The notes: a model not told the origin generated them from the letters alone. A DNA stretch of 64,000 nt from Chryseobacterium gilvum (GCF_025628965.1 NZ_JAOTEN010000004.1:152051-216050), one strand, 5' to 3'. Numbered from the stretch's first letter, positions 53,363 to 63,232 are shown. Numbers and translations are program-made.

Positions 53363-54117
53363 AGTAATTCGTTCTTATTATTTTCGTTTAATTCATAGCC
53401 CACATCTGTCAAAAAAAGACCGTGAGCGGGCGCAGAAGTTCCTGCTGAACTCCTATCTTTATTTTCTATCACTTTTCGTAGATCTTCCGGCTGAATTTTT
53501 CCAGAACCCACCTCAACCATCGTTCCAACAATGGCTCTTACCATATTTCTTAAAAATCGGTCGGCAGAAATGGTAAATTTGAGTTCTGATCCGTTTCGTT
53601 CCCACTCTGCCTTATAAATGGTACAGAAATTTGTTTTATTGTCTGCGTGAAGCTTGGCGAAGCTCGTAAAATCTTTATATTCAAATAAAATCTTGCAGGC
53701 TTCATTCATTGCATTGATATCCAAAGGTTTTCTCCAGTGCTGCCACGCTGAATCCTGTGTAAAAGGATTTTTTTCCAGTGAAATATAATATTCGTACGTC
53801 CTGAAAATCGCATCAAATCGCGCATGGAAATCATCTTTCACCCTGAAAATTTTCTTTACCGAAATATCTGATGACAAAAAGCTGTTGAGATGATGAATGA
53901 GTGGAATGCTAAGCAATTGATCCGTATCAAAATGGGCAAACATTTTTTTGGCATGAACACCGGTATCGGTTCTCCCGGCTCCGACAATTTTTATGGTTTC
54001 TCTTAAAATGGTAGAAAGTGCTATTTCCAGATCTTCCTGCACAGAAATATCTTTCGGCTGAATCTGATAGCCAAAATAATTTTTACCGTTATAGGAAAAT
54101 TCAATACAATATCTCAA
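53359..54117 (-). CDS. truA: tRNA pseudouridine(38-40) synthase TruA
   Basis: 252 residues. The N-terminal FSYNGKNYFGYQIQ, the catalytic Asp motif in AGRTDTGVHAKKMFAHFD (Asp in GRTDTGVHA), FHARFDAIFRTYEY and RFLRNMVRAIVGTM all match TruA. It isomerises uridines 38-40 in the anticodon arm of tRNAs. Divergent from lpxK; each gene has its own -7 element. Confidence 0.95.
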   Translation of the reverse strand: MRYCIEFSYNGKNYFGYQIQPKDISVQEDLEIALSTILRETIKIVGAGRTDTGVHAKKMFAHFDTDQLLSIPLIHHLNSFLSSDISVKKIFRVKDDFHARFDAIFRTYEYYISLEKNPFTQDSAWQHWRKPLDINAMNEACKILFEYKDFTSFAKLHADNKTNFCTIYKAEWERNGSELKFTISADRFLRNMVRAIVGTMVEVGSGKIQPEDLRKVIENKDRSSAGTSAPAHGLFLTDVGYELNENNKNELL

Positions 54118-54134
54118 ATGAAAATTTTACCCTG

Positions 54135-54142
54135 CAAAAATA
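54135..54142 (-). promoter_or_regulatory. -7 element of truA
   Basis: TATTTTTG on the minus strand, 17 bp before the start codon. Confidence 0.5.
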
Positions 54143-54204
54143 CTTTAATTTAATAATAACACGAAGCAGAATTTTAAAATAAACCGCAAAAGTCATCTGT
54201 AAAA

Positions 54205-54238
54205 TTGGGTAAAATACTTCTGAAAATTCCTATTTTTG
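54205..54238 (+). promoter_or_regulatory. Promoter of lpxK
   Basis: TTG (54205-54207), 23-bp spacer, -7 TATTTTTG (54231-54238), ending 7 bp before the ATG, so the leader is very short. Confidence 0.5.
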
Positions 54239-54245
54239 CAAACGT

Positions 54246-55274
54246 ATGAAACGATGGTATCTCTATCCTTTTTCTTTGGCCTACAACATGGTAACGGGAA
54301 TCCGGAACAGCTTGTACGACATGGGAGTTTTAAAATCCACTAAATTCAAAACTCCGATCATCAATGTCGGAAATTTATCGGTGGGCGGAAGCGGAAAATC
54401 GCCTATGGTGATGTATCTCGCTACTTTTTTATCAAAATATTACAGAACGGGAGTATTATCCAGAGGGTACGGAAGACTTACAAAAGGATACGACGTTACC
54501 AACTACGACAGCAACTATAAAACTGTGGGCGATGAAGCCATGCAGCTTTTTGAGCGGTTTAAAAACCGGTTTGTGATCGCAGTTTCTGAAGAAAGAGTTC
54601 CCGGTGCAAAAAAAGTGATTGAGGATATGGATCTTGACGTTCTTATTCTGGATGACGCAATGCAGCACAGAGCTATTAAAGCAGGATTCAATATTTTAAT
54701 GACTGATTTTAATGATCCTTACTTTAAAGATTATCTTCTTCCGGCAGGAGACTTGAGGGAATCCCGTGCAGGCGCAAAAAGAGCAGATCTTATTATGGTC
54801 AGCAAATGTCCTGATGAACTGACTGAGGAAACCAAGCAGTATTACATCTCAAGAATAAAGCCTTCTCTCCATCAGAAAGTATTTTTCTCATCTGTAGGAT
54901 ATGACGAAAATGTATACGCAAAAGATAAAATGCTTCCTGACAATAACCTGAATTATTACGATATTCTCCTGATTACCGGAATTGCCAATCCCAAATCTTT
55001 ACTTGATCATCTCGCAAAGTTTTCACAGAAAGTAAAACACTTAAAATTCAGGGATCATCATAATTTTTCGGATGCAGATATTAAAAATATCATTGCCGAA
55101 TACAAAAAACTGGGTGAATATAAATTGATCTTAACCACCGAAAAAGATTACGTACGTCTTAAAACCTTTGATTATCTTAGAGATCTGGTGTATTACTGGC
55201 CGATCAATGTGATTATTGACCGAAAAGAAGAATTTGATCAGATTATTTTAAATTTCGCGGCAAAACAACGTTAA
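54246..55274 (+). CDS. lpxK: Tetraacyldisaccharide 4'-kinase LpxK
   Basis: 342 residues. An N-terminal anchor segment (WYLYPFSLAYNMVTGIRN) and a P-loop GNLSVGGSGKSPM, followed by LSRGYGR, VGDEAMQLF and DDAMQHRAI, match LpxK. It phosphorylates the 4' position of the lipid A disaccharide on the inner face of the cytoplasmic membrane. Length normal. Monocistronic. Confidence 0.95.
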   Translation: MKRWYLYPFSLAYNMVTGIRNSLYDMGVLKSTKFKTPIINVGNLSVGGSGKSPMVMYLATFLSKYYRTGVLSRGYGRLTKGYDVTNYDSNYKTVGDEAMQLFERFKNRFVIAVSEERVPGAKKVIEDMDLDVLILDDAMQHRAIKAGFNILMTDFNDPYFKDYLLPAGDLRESRAGAKRADLIMVSKCPDELTEETKQYYISRIKPSLHQKVFFSSVGYDENVYAKDKMLPDNNLNYYDILLITGIANPKSLLDHLAKFSQKVKHLKFRDHHNFSDADIKNIIAEYKKLGEYKLILTTEKDYVRLKTFDYLRDLVYYWPINVIIDRKEEFDQIILNFAAKQR

Positions 55275-55364
55275 ATAACAATTACGATCTTTAGAAACAA
55301 GGATTTCCCATCCTGAAAGTTCTATAATTACTATTATCATCGTAAAAGTTTATATTCCGTTTAT

Positions 55365-55372
55365 TAGATTTG
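55365..55372 (+). promoter_or_regulatory. -7 element of the TlpA-like gene
   Basis: TAGATTTG matches TAnnTTTG, 12 bp before the ATG. Confidence 0.5.
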
Positions 55373-55384
55373 TAAAAAATTATC

Positions 55385-55900
55385 ATGAAAGAGATCCTGA
55401 CATTTTTAATGCTGAGTATTTTCACATTAGGATGTTCACAAAAAAAACCAGACGTATCAAAAACCCGGTTTTCAGAAGAAGCGCTTAAACAAACCCTTCA
55501 AAATGAAGAAGGCAAAAATATGACGGTGCAGGAAATTCTGAAGCAGCATCAGGGAAAAATCGTGGTTATTGATTTCTGGGCCGGATGGTGCAGAGATTGC
55601 TTACAGGCATTTCCCAAGGCGCAGGAACTGGAAAAAAACAATCCGAATGTAGATTTTGTTTTCTTTTCGCTTGACCGTTCCAAAGAAGGTTTTGACAGAA
55701 GCCTCGAAAAATTCAATATGAAAGAAAAAGAAAACTACTGGTTTTCCACCGGCTGGACAAATGATTTTAATAATTATATTGAACTCAACTGGATACCAAG
55801 ATATATGGTTATTGATCAAAAATCAAATATTGCAAAATACTACTCCATCTCACCTGAAGATCCGGAAATTCAGGCTGCGATTGATCAGCTTTTGAAATAA
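55385..55900 (+). CDS. TlpA-like thioredoxin-fold lipoprotein
   Basis: 171 residues. Lipoprotein signal MKEILTFLMLSIFTLGC (Cys17), then a thioredoxin fold with active site FWAGWCRDCLQAFP (CxxC = CRDC) and the cis-Pro region NWIPRYMVID. Probably a periplasmic thiol-disulfide oxidoreductase of TlpA/ResA type. Partners are not nearby. Confidence 0.88.
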   Translation: MKEILTFLMLSIFTLGCSQKKPDVSKTRFSEEALKQTLQNEEGKNMTVQEILKQHQGKIVVIDFWAGWCRDCLQAFPKAQELEKNNPNVDFVFFSLDRSKEGFDRSLEKFNMKEKENYWFSTGWTNDFNNYIELNWIPRYMVIDQKSNIAKYYSISPEDPEIQAAIDQLLK

Positions 55901-55923
55901 ATACTACATTTTAATCAAATCCA

Positions 55924-55931
55924 TATCTTTG
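55924..55931 (+). promoter_or_regulatory. -7 element of dinB, next to the start codon
   Basis: TATCTTTG matches TAnnTTTG and ends 4 bp before the ATG. Transcription would start at or inside the start codon, giving a leaderless mRNA. Confidence 0.4.
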
Positions 55932-55935
55932 TAAT

Positions 55936-57030
55936 ATGGATTCTCTTTTTCCGGTTCGCAAAATAATTCATGTCGATATGGACGCATTTTATGCATCTGT
56001 GGAGCAGCATGACAATCCCGAACTCAGAGGAAAAGCCATTGCTGTAGGCGGCGGACATCGCGGTGTCGTTGCTGCAGCAAGCTATGAAGCCAGAAAATTC
56101 GGTGTGCGCTCTGCAATGCCCAGCAAAACTGCCCGTGAAAAATGCCCCCATCTTATTTTTGTGTCTCCCCGGTTTGCACGGTATAAAGAAATCTCCAGAA
56201 AAATACGTGAGATTTTCTATGAATATACCGATCTCGTAGAGCCACTTTCTCTGGATGAAGCGTATCTTGACGTGACCGAAAATAAAAAACAGATAGAATC
56301 TGCCAATCAGATTGCAAAGGAAATCCGTCAGAAGATATTTGAACAGACGGGGCTTACTGCTTCCGCAGGAATTTCAGTTAATAAATTTTTAGCAAAAGTA
56401 GCCTCTGACATTAATAAACCTAACGGGCAAAAAACCATTCACCCGCAAAAAATAGAAGCTTTTCTGGAAGAACTTCCTGTCGAAAAATTTTACGGCGTCG
56501 GAAAAGTAACCGCTAATAAAATGTTTACATTGGGCATCTTTAAAGGAAAAGATTTAAAAAGCAGATCGTTGGAAGATTTAACGAGGCTTTTCGGTAAGTC
56601 GGGAAAATACTATTATAATGTTGTTCGGGGAATTCATAATTCTGAAGTAAAACCCAACCGAATTCAAAAAAGCGTGGCTGTAGAACGTACTTTTTTTGAA
56701 GATCTTCTGGATGAACAGCAAATTAACGAAAAGCTGGAAAACTTAAGCCAGGAACTTCATCAGCGTTTACAGAAAAACAACATTCTGGGGAAATCTTTAA
56801 CCCTGAAAATCAAATACAAAGACTTTTCACTCTTTACAAGAAGCAATACACAAGAAGAATATTTCACATCCTGGGAAGAGTTTTTTAAGATTTCAAAAAA
56901 GCTATGGGAACTTCGTCCTTATGATAAAGCGGTACGATTATTGGGTTTGTCACTTTCTCATCTCAATACGGAAGAAAAAAAACAGATTTCCGTTCAGCTT
57001 AAAATCAGGTTTGAAGAGTTTGAGGAATAA
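55936..57030 (+). CDS. dinB: DNA polymerase IV (Y-family)
   Basis: 364 residues. IIHVDMDAFYASVE with the catalytic Asp pair, YEARKFGVRSAMPS, and PLSLDEAYLDVT with Asp-Glu, then thumb, little-finger domain and a C-terminal QLKIRFEEF that resembles a beta-clamp motif. It performs translesion synthesis. The start is fixed by the early catalytic motif. No LexA-type box was recognised. Confidence 0.95.
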   Translation: MDSLFPVRKIIHVDMDAFYASVEQHDNPELRGKAIAVGGGHRGVVAAASYEARKFGVRSAMPSKTAREKCPHLIFVSPRFARYKEISRKIREIFYEYTDLVEPLSLDEAYLDVTENKKQIESANQIAKEIRQKIFEQTGLTASAGISVNKFLAKVASDINKPNGQKTIHPQKIEAFLEELPVEKFYGVGKVTANKMFTLGIFKGKDLKSRSLEDLTRLFGKSGKYYYNVVRGIHNSEVKPNRIQKSVAVERTFFEDLLDEQQINEKLENLSQELHQRLQKNNILGKSLTLKIKYKDFSLFTRSNTQEEYFTSWEEFFKISKKLWELRPYDKAVRLLGLSLSHLNTEEKKQISVQLKIRFEEFEE

Positions 57031-57069
57031 CGTAAAAATGTATCCTATTCACCAAATTTATTTTTTAGT

Positions 57070-58542
57070 ATGAACCCAACCATGATTCAATTTTTCCACT
57101 GGTATTCGGAAGGAAACGGAACACTTTGGAAACACGCAGAACAACAGGCAGAATATCTATCCCAGCTCGGAATAACATCAGTATGGTTTCCTCCTGCTTA
57201 CAAAGGCACAGACGGAGAAAACTCTGTGGGGTACGACGCATATGACCTTTACGATCTAGGAGAATTTGATCAAAAAAATACCATTCCCACCAAATACGGA
57301 ACCAAAGAAGATTATCAAAAGGCTATAAAAGCTTTAAAAGACAATCATATTGAGGTCATTGTAGATATCGTACTCGGTCATAAAGCGGGCGGTGACGAGC
57401 TTGAAAAATTCAAAGTGGTGAAAGTAGATGAAGAAAATCGTGAAAAAGTAATTTCCGGAACGATTGAGATTGAATCTTTTACGAAATTCACTTTTCCCGG
57501 GCGAGGAAAAAAATATTCGGAATTTGAATGGAATTTTACCTGTTTTACAGGCGTAGACTATGCCGAAGGAAAAGAATCCCATATTTACAAAATACTCTCA
57601 GAATACGGTGAAGGCTGGGAAGAGATGATCGATGACGAAAAAGGGAATTATGATTATCTGATGTTTAATGATATCGAACACAGAAACCCTCACGTGCGGG
57701 AAGAACTGAATAAATGGGCAAAATGGTATTTTGACGAAACCGGATTTGACGGCGTGCGGTTAGATGCTTTGAAACATATCTCCTTTGACTTTTATAAAGA
57801 ATGGCTCACTTTTCTGCGTGCCAATACCGGGAAAAATATATTTGCGGTTGGAGAATACTGGGCTCCCGGACAGTTGAGCTTGCTGCAGAAATATATTGAA
57901 ACTACGGAAGGCTGTATGAGCCTCTTTGACAGCTCGCTGCAAAACAATCTTCACACGGCATCTAAAGAAGGAGATTCGTACGATCTGCGGAGAATTTTTG
58001 ATGACACTCTTACCAATGCAGATCCTATGCATTCTGTAAGCCTAGTCGATAATCATGATACGCAGCCGCTTCAGGATCTTGAAGCCCCGGTTGAAAGGTG
58101 GTTTAAACCCCTTGCATATGCTCTAATTTTACTTAGGGAAAAAGGATATCCGTGTGTATTTTATCCGGATTTGTACGGTGCGCATTATAAAGATTTTGAC
58201 AGAGAAGGAAATGAGCAGGAAATCTTTTTAGATAAAGTCGACGGAATTGAAGGATTATTAAAAGCAAGGAAAGAAAACGCGTATGGTATTCAGAGAGATT
58301 ATTTTGAAGATGCTAATTGTCTGGGATGGATTCGGGAAGGCGACGACATCCATAAAGGCTGTGCGGTCGTTCTGAGTAATAAAGAAGCGTATCATAAACC
58401 TATGGAAATGGGTGAAAAATATATTGGCCAGACTTTCTATGATTTGCTGGGAAGATCTGAAGAAAAAATCATCATCGATGAACAAGGATGGGGAAACTTC
58501 CCGGTTCCTGCCGGAAATGTAAGTGTCTGGATCCCTGAATAA
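57070..58542 (+). CDS. amyA: Cytoplasmic alpha-amylase (GH13)
   Basis: 490 residues with no signal peptide. N-terminal MIQFFHWYSEGNGTLWKH and the GH13 catalytic residues: nucleophile Asp232 (GVRLDALKH), acid/base Glu262 (FAVGEYW) and Asp330 (LVDNHDT). The (beta/alpha)8 barrel is followed by a C-terminal beta domain. It resembles E. coli cytoplasmic AmyA, which degrades maltodextrins and glycogen. Starts 39 bp after dinB. Confidence 0.9.
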   Translation: MNPTMIQFFHWYSEGNGTLWKHAEQQAEYLSQLGITSVWFPPAYKGTDGENSVGYDAYDLYDLGEFDQKNTIPTKYGTKEDYQKAIKALKDNHIEVIVDIVLGHKAGGDELEKFKVVKVDEENREKVISGTIEIESFTKFTFPGRGKKYSEFEWNFTCFTGVDYAEGKESHIYKILSEYGEGWEEMIDDEKGNYDYLMFNDIEHRNPHVREELNKWAKWYFDETGFDGVRLDALKHISFDFYKEWLTFLRANTGKNIFAVGEYWAPGQLSLLQKYIETTEGCMSLFDSSLQNNLHTASKEGDSYDLRRIFDDTLTNADPMHSVSLVDNHDTQPLQDLEAPVERWFKPLAYALILLREKGYPCVFYPDLYGAHYKDFDREGNEQEIFLDKVDGIEGLLKARKENAYGIQRDYFEDANCLGWIREGDDIHKGCAVVLSNKEAYHKPMEMGEKYIGQTFYDLLGRSEEKIIIDEQGWGNFPVPAGNVSVWIPE

Positions 58543-58604
58543 TTGCTTGTCGTTAATTAATCTACCTCTTTTGTTGTTGTGATTTTCAGAATAACTAAAG
58601 AGGG

Positions 58605-59936
58605 TTAATTATATTTTTTTATTTCTATAATATCCGGTTTTTCTGTTTCATCAGAAACTTTCCCGGTTCTGGCAAATCCGGCCCACAGATTTCTCAGTTT
58701 TTGTCCGTTTTCGTGAATATATTGCCAAGGCATATTTTTTAAAATTCTTGTATTTTCCCAGGCAGAACGGTTTCCAAAGACAAAAGGCAGATCAATTGCA
58801 TGAGCAGCGCCGAAAGGATGATCGCTAAATCTGGAATATAATCTGAACAGATACACATTACCGCCGGCTTGAGCTAAATTTTCTGCAAACGCTTTGGCAG
58901 GTCTTCCGTAAATAGTTTCGGTAGTGACACGAATCGCTTTATTCATTATTCTTTTAGGCAAAAACCGGTTCAGCTTTTCGGAAGCTTTCAGATAAAAAGC
59001 CGTTTCTTCATCATTAATTCCAATCAATACGTCAATCTTTTTTGCCGATTTTTTCCATTGGTCTTCCGCGTCACTTTCTTCTGGTAAAGGCGAAAAACCA
59101 TATTGTGTCCCGAATCGCATGGCTGCTTTTAAACCGTATTTTGAAAAAGATGGTGAAAAATTGCTGTAGTTGTCAATAATCTCAGAAAGCTTCGTTTCTG
59201 CAGTATAGTTCTCTGTTTTCCTGAAAAACTCCGCCAGCATTTTCTGTCGGTTTTTTCGCAATCCCAATGGGGCGCTATGTATTATCACTCTTTGAAATAA
59301 ATTTTCTGTTCCTTCGGAAATCATAAGATGGGCAATCGCATCACCTCCGGAAGACTGGCCGAAAAGCGTAATATTTTCAGAGTCTCCCCCAAAATCACTG
59401 ATATAGTTTTTGATCCATTTCAATGCTTCAATCATATCAAATAATCCTAAATTAGGCGGTCGTAGTTCCGTTGAACCCAGAAACCCGAAAATTCCCAGCC
59501 GGTATGATACTGTGACCACTATGACACGTTGTTCTTTTACCCAGTCTGTAGGATCTGCGGTGGGAATATCTCCGCAGCCGATTTCATAGGAACCTCCGTG
59601 AATCCAGACGATAACCGGCAATTTTTCGTTCTCAGAACAATTTTCGGGAGAAAAAACAGAAAGATACTGTGGAGATTCATCCATTTCAAAATGATCCGGA
59701 TTGGTTTCGCCAATCATCTTTTCCAGCAACGGACTTATATTTTGCGGGCATACAGGAGTTCGCTCAGGAAAAATAGTCTGCTTTTGTGAAGGCTGAACTG
59801 CAACCGGCTTTTTAAATCTTTCTGAATAGGCATAACGGATATGTTTAGCCTTCACTACTCCATTATCCTTTACTGCTAAAATTTCACCGAACGATGTTTT
59901 AAGCGTTTGAGTCGTTATGTTCTGCCTGTTTTTCAT
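58605..59936 (-). CDS. Type-B carboxylesterase
   Basis: 443 residues without signal peptide. Oxyanion hole HGG (113-115), nucleophile elbow FGQSSGGDA with Ser195, later Glu in GINDEETAFY and His in GAAHAIDLPFVFGN, the alpha/beta-hydrolase carboxylesterase/para-nitrobenzyl esterase pattern. It hydrolyses esters; the natural substrate is unknown. Convergent with amyA, divergent from the dehydrogenase gene. Confidence 0.88.
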   Translation of the reverse strand: MKNRQNITTQTLKTSFGEILAVKDNGVVKAKHIRYAYSERFKKPVAVQPSQKQTIFPERTPVCPQNISPLLEKMIGETNPDHFEMDESPQYLSVFSPENCSENEKLPVIVWIHGGSYEIGCGDIPTADPTDWVKEQRVIVVTVSYRLGIFGFLGSTELRPPNLGLFDMIEALKWIKNYISDFGGDSENITLFGQSSGGDAIAHLMISEGTENLFQRVIIHSAPLGLRKNRQKMLAEFFRKTENYTAETKLSEIIDNYSNFSPSFSKYGLKAAMRFGTQYGFSPLPEESDAEDQWKKSAKKIDVLIGINDEETAFYLKASEKLNRFLPKRIMNKAIRVTTETIYGRPAKAFAENLAQAGGNVYLFRLYSRFSDHPFGAAHAIDLPFVFGNRSAWENTRILKNMPWQYIHENGQKLRNLWAGFARTGKVSDETEKPDIIEIKKYN

Positions 59937-60038
59937 ATCAAACGGAATTTGATTGATTTAATCTGATAATTACAATTATTTCATGGTTATTATAGAAGAC
60001 GATCTTTATTCAATATTACTTTAATTTAAAATTACCTA

Positions 60039-60046
60039 TAATTTTG
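60039..60046 (+). promoter_or_regulatory. -7 element of the alcohol dehydrogenase gene
   Basis: TAATTTTG matches TAnnTTTG, 73 bp before the ATG, so a leader of about 65 nt is predicted. Confidence 0.4.
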
Positions 60047-60119
60047 TTTCCTGTTGATACTTTATCTATCATAAAAAGCACCGATTTTTGTATATTGAAA
60101 AACAATTTAAAATCAAAAA

Positions 60120-61172
60120 ATGAATACATACTCAGTAAAAGCTTACGGTACGGAATCGAAAGACGCCGATTTAAAAGAAATGAACATCGAAAGAAGGGAA
60201 GCAACCCCAAAAGATGTCGAGATCGAAATATTATATTGTGGGGTTTGTCATTCAGACCTTCATACAGCAAGAAACGATTGGGGCGGGACAAAATATCCGG
60301 CGGTTCCGGGACATGAGATTGTAGGAAAAATTACAAAAATCGGAAGCGAAGTTTCCAAATTCAAAGTGGGAGATCTTGCGGGAGTCGGCTGCATTGTAGA
60401 TTCTTGCGGAACCTGCGAAAGCTGCAAGCAAGACTTGGAACAGTATTGCAAAACAGGCTTTGTAGGCACCTATAACGGTAAAGACGAACATTTGGGAGGC
60501 CATACTTTCGGCGGATATTCTCAAAAAGTGGTGGTAGATGCAGATCATGTTTTACGAATTCCCGAAAATTTAGACCTTGCTGCAGTTGCACCTCTTTTAT
60601 GCGCAGGAATCACGACCTGGTCGCCTTTAAAACATTGGAAAGCGGGACCGGATTCTAAAGTAGCTGTTGTCGGATTAGGCGGATTGGGACATATGGCAAT
60701 TAAATTGGCAAAAGGTCTTGGCGCTGAGGTGACTTTATTTTCAAGAACTCCAGGAAAATCTGACGATGCAAAGCAACTGGGCGCAGATCATGTGGTGATT
60801 TCAACTGATGAAGAGCAAATGAACTCTGTATCCGGGAAATTTGATTTAATTATCGATACCGTACCTTACGATCATGATGTAAACCCTTATATTTCTACAT
60901 TAAATATTAATGGAACCTTAGTATTGGTAGGATTTATAGGCAAAATGGATGAAGCGCTGTTTACACCGCCAATGATTTTGGGAAGAAGATCTGTTGCCGG
61001 ATCTGTAATTGGCGGTATTGCCGAAACTCAGGAAATGCTTGATTTCTGTGGCGAACACAATATTGTGTCTGAAATCGAAATGATAAAAATGCAGGACATC
61101 AACGAAGCATATGAAAGAATGCTGAAAAGTGATGTGAGATACCGTTTTGTAATTGATATGAAATCTTTGTAA
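60120..61172 (+). CDS. Zinc-dependent NAD(P) alcohol dehydrogenase (YahK/cinnamyl-ADH type)
   Basis: 350 residues. The catalytic zinc site includes Cys43 (YCGVCHSDLH) and His65 (PGHEIVGK). Structural zinc cysteines lie in CGTCESCKQDLEQYC, and the Rossmann motif is GLGGLGHMA. Such enzymes reduce aldehydes to alcohols, usually with NADPH. Monocistronic, followed by a terminator. Confidence 0.92.
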   Translation: MNTYSVKAYGTESKDADLKEMNIERREATPKDVEIEILYCGVCHSDLHTARNDWGGTKYPAVPGHEIVGKITKIGSEVSKFKVGDLAGVGCIVDSCGTCESCKQDLEQYCKTGFVGTYNGKDEHLGGHTFGGYSQKVVVDADHVLRIPENLDLAAVAPLLCAGITTWSPLKHWKAGPDSKVAVVGLGGLGHMAIKLAKGLGAEVTLFSRTPGKSDDAKQLGADHVVISTDEEQMNSVSGKFDLIIDTVPYDHDVNPYISTLNINGTLVLVGFIGKMDEALFTPPMILGRRSVAGSVIGGIAETQEMLDFCGEHNIVSEIEMIKMQDINEAYERMLKSDVRYRFVIDMKSL

Positions 61173-61200
61173 AAAATAGTACTTCATATAATTATCATCT

Positions 61201-61228
61201 AAGGTTAGCTAAAAAGCTAACCTTTTTT
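61201..61228 (+). terminator. Terminator of the alcohol dehydrogenase gene
   Basis: 10-bp stem AAGGTTAGCT/AGCTAACCTT around AAAA, followed by Ts. Confidence 0.9.
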
Positions 61229-61347
61229 ATGTCTGAATCTATTATTCCACATTCAGGAATTAAAGTTATGTAGTAAAAATTAAAGCTATTAATACATTTG
61301 AAATAATCAAATTCTTAGAAAACAATAAAATTTAAAAATTATTTATT

Positions 61348-61355
61348 TATTTTTG
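61348..61355 (+). promoter_or_regulatory. -7 element of the bestrophin gene
   Basis: TATTTTTG matches TAnnTTTG, 49 bp before the ATG. Confidence 0.45.
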
Positions 61356-61404
61356 AACAGGATATATTGATATTTTAAAACAAGATTAAAAAACACAATT
61401 CATT

Positions 61405-62391
61405 ATGTATGTAGGAAAAGAATTTAAGTTTTCATTGCTTTGGCATTTTGCACGTAAAAATTTGTTCAGAACATTTCTCTCTTCTACAGCGGTCTGTATA
61501 TTGTATGAAATTGTTGGCTGGAAATGGTTAGGAATTTCTTTTATTCCCATTGCTACCATTGGTACCGCCGTGGCATTTTATGTAGGATTTAAAAATAATC
61601 AGGCCTACGATCGTCTGTGGGAAGCCCGGAAATTATGGGGAAGCATTACCAATACCAGCCGAAGTTTTGCTATGATGTTTATAGCGGTCGTTCCTGATAA
61701 AGAAATTCAGAGAGAATTTTTGTACCGGCATTTAAGCTGGGTAAATATTTTGAGGCTGCAGTTGCGAAAAACCATTCCGTGGGCAACCAGCAAAGATAAT
61801 TTGCACCAGACATTCCTGAGTGAAAAAAATGAGCTGGAACAGTTTGAGGCCGGTGTAAAAAAGATATTTTCAGATATCGGCAAAATGGAATATTACGAAA
61901 TGATGCAATCGCGGAGCAATATCGCCAATCATATCTTAAAAAAGCAGATTCATGAGCTGGGACGTTTAAAAAAGGCTTCCATTATTGATGAATACGAACA
62001 CAGTGATCTGGTAAAACAGATTGTGGAATTACTCAACTATCAAGGGGGATGCGAAAGAATTAAAAGCACACCATTATACAGACAATTCAGTATTTTCAGC
62101 AGAATCTTTGTAATGTTATTCATCTTCCTTTTACCATTCGGACTGATCAATGAAATGGCAAAAATGGGCACTTATGGAGTTTGGCTCACTGTGCCTTTTT
62201 CCCTTCTTATTTCCTGGGTGTTTTATACGATGGAACAAATAGGAGAATTTAGTGAAAACCCGTTCGATAACAGCATCAATGATGCACCTTTAAATACCAT
62301 TTGCCGAACGATAGAAACTGATATTAAAGAATTTGTAGGAGACACCGATTTGCCGGAAAAAGTGGTGCCTATTGATGATGTCTTATTGTAA
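61405..62391 (+). CDS. Bestrophin-family ion channel
   Basis: 328 residues. The bestrophin (RFP-TM/UPF0187) features are present: FFPIATIGTAVAFYVGFKNNQAYDRLWEARKLWG (in part: GFKNNQAYDRLWEARKLWG) and FGLINEMAKMGTYGVWLTVP, with four membrane helices and a C-terminal PFDNSINDAPL. Prokaryotic members form pentameric channels, cation-selective in the studied Klebsiella protein. Function here unknown. Confidence 0.92.
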   Translation: MYVGKEFKFSLLWHFARKNLFRTFLSSTAVCILYEIVGWKWLGISFIPIATIGTAVAFYVGFKNNQAYDRLWEARKLWGSITNTSRSFAMMFIAVVPDKEIQREFLYRHLSWVNILRLQLRKTIPWATSKDNLHQTFLSEKNELEQFEAGVKKIFSDIGKMEYYEMMQSRSNIANHILKKQIHELGRLKKASIIDEYEHSDLVKQIVELLNYQGGCERIKSTPLYRQFSIFSRIFVMLFIFLLPFGLINEMAKMGTYGVWLTVPFSLLISWVFYTMEQIGEFSENPFDNSINDAPLNTICRTIETDIKEFVGDTDLPEKVVPIDDVLL

Positions 62392-62435
62392 AAATCATTC
62401 ACATTGTGTAACAGCATATTTAGATAATAGAAGAC

Positions 62436-62885
62436 ATGAAAAAACCGATACTATTTAGTTTACTTTTTTTTATAATTTTCTCTTGCAAGGATATTAACAA
62501 AATTTCAGCAGGCAGTTACCCATATGCAGAAATATATATGCTTGATCATTCAGAGACTGACATCATTACTCGACTGATTAAACTTAAAGAAAATAATCCA
62601 GACTATATAGTTCCAAAATTGAAATGGGCAGGCAAAGAAACAGAATTAATAGACGGAAAAGATTCTCACTGGTATTTTTTTTATTTTTATTTTAAAGATA
62701 CAAACGACATTGTTGAGTTTTGGACAAGAGAGGGGTATCAGCCAAACAAAACTAAAGTAGGTTTATTTAGAGTTAGTAACGGTTTAGAAGGTGCGTCACA
62801 TTTTGTTAATAAGGATTTATCAGAAGAAGAAAATGAACAATTAAAAAAAGAATTTAAAAAGAATATTATTGATAAGATTCAATAA
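62436..62885 (+). CDS. Hypothetical lipoprotein
   Basis: 149 residues. Lipoprotein signal MKKPILFSLLFFIIFSC (Cys17), then a mixed alpha/beta mature domain (YPYAEIYMLDHSETDIITRL, WYFFYFYFKD). Unrecognised. AT-rich compared with neighbours. It is 44 bp after the bestrophin gene and could be co-transcribed. Confidence 0.6.
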   Translation: MKKPILFSLLFFIIFSCKDINKISAGSYPYAEIYMLDHSETDIITRLIKLKENNPDYIVPKLKWAGKETELIDGKDSHWYFFYFYFKDTNDIVEFWTREGYQPNKTKVGLFRVSNGLEGASHFVNKDLSEEENEQLKKEFKKNIIDKIQ

Positions 62886-62895
62886 TCCAGATATA

Positions 62896-63078
62896 TTAGA
62901 TTAAAATTAAGATCATAATATCGAATTCTGAAGAAAAACAAATGTGTTCTTTAATCAATTTTTCAAAAGATAATGTTCCGGCTTTCACATCAGAAACATT
63001 GATATTTAACTTTTTAATACTATCGATTTACTTTCTGCCTTTAGATTCGTAAGTATATTTAAATGTTTTAAGATTCAT
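62896..63078 (-). pseudogene. Probable decayed small gene
   Basis: On the minus strand, ATG at 63078 opens MNLKTFKYTYESKGRK, then TAA at codon 17 (63030-63028). The same frame continues for 43 codons (IDSIKKLNINVSDVKAGT...) to a TAA at 62896. The text on both sides looks like one coding sequence interrupted by a single stop. It occupies most of the 347-bp gap 62886-63232, the rest of which shows no feature. Confidence 0.35.
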
Positions 63079-63232
63079 TTTACAATACATCTTTTTTATA
63101 CACGTCATCTTTTGTCGCAATACTGTAATAGCTTTGCAATAGTATCAATAGTTAATATTTCATTTACCCTTGTGGTATCTGTTAAAAAAAGTTAAGTTCG
63201 CGAAAAATTAATAACAACCAATACAATACATA

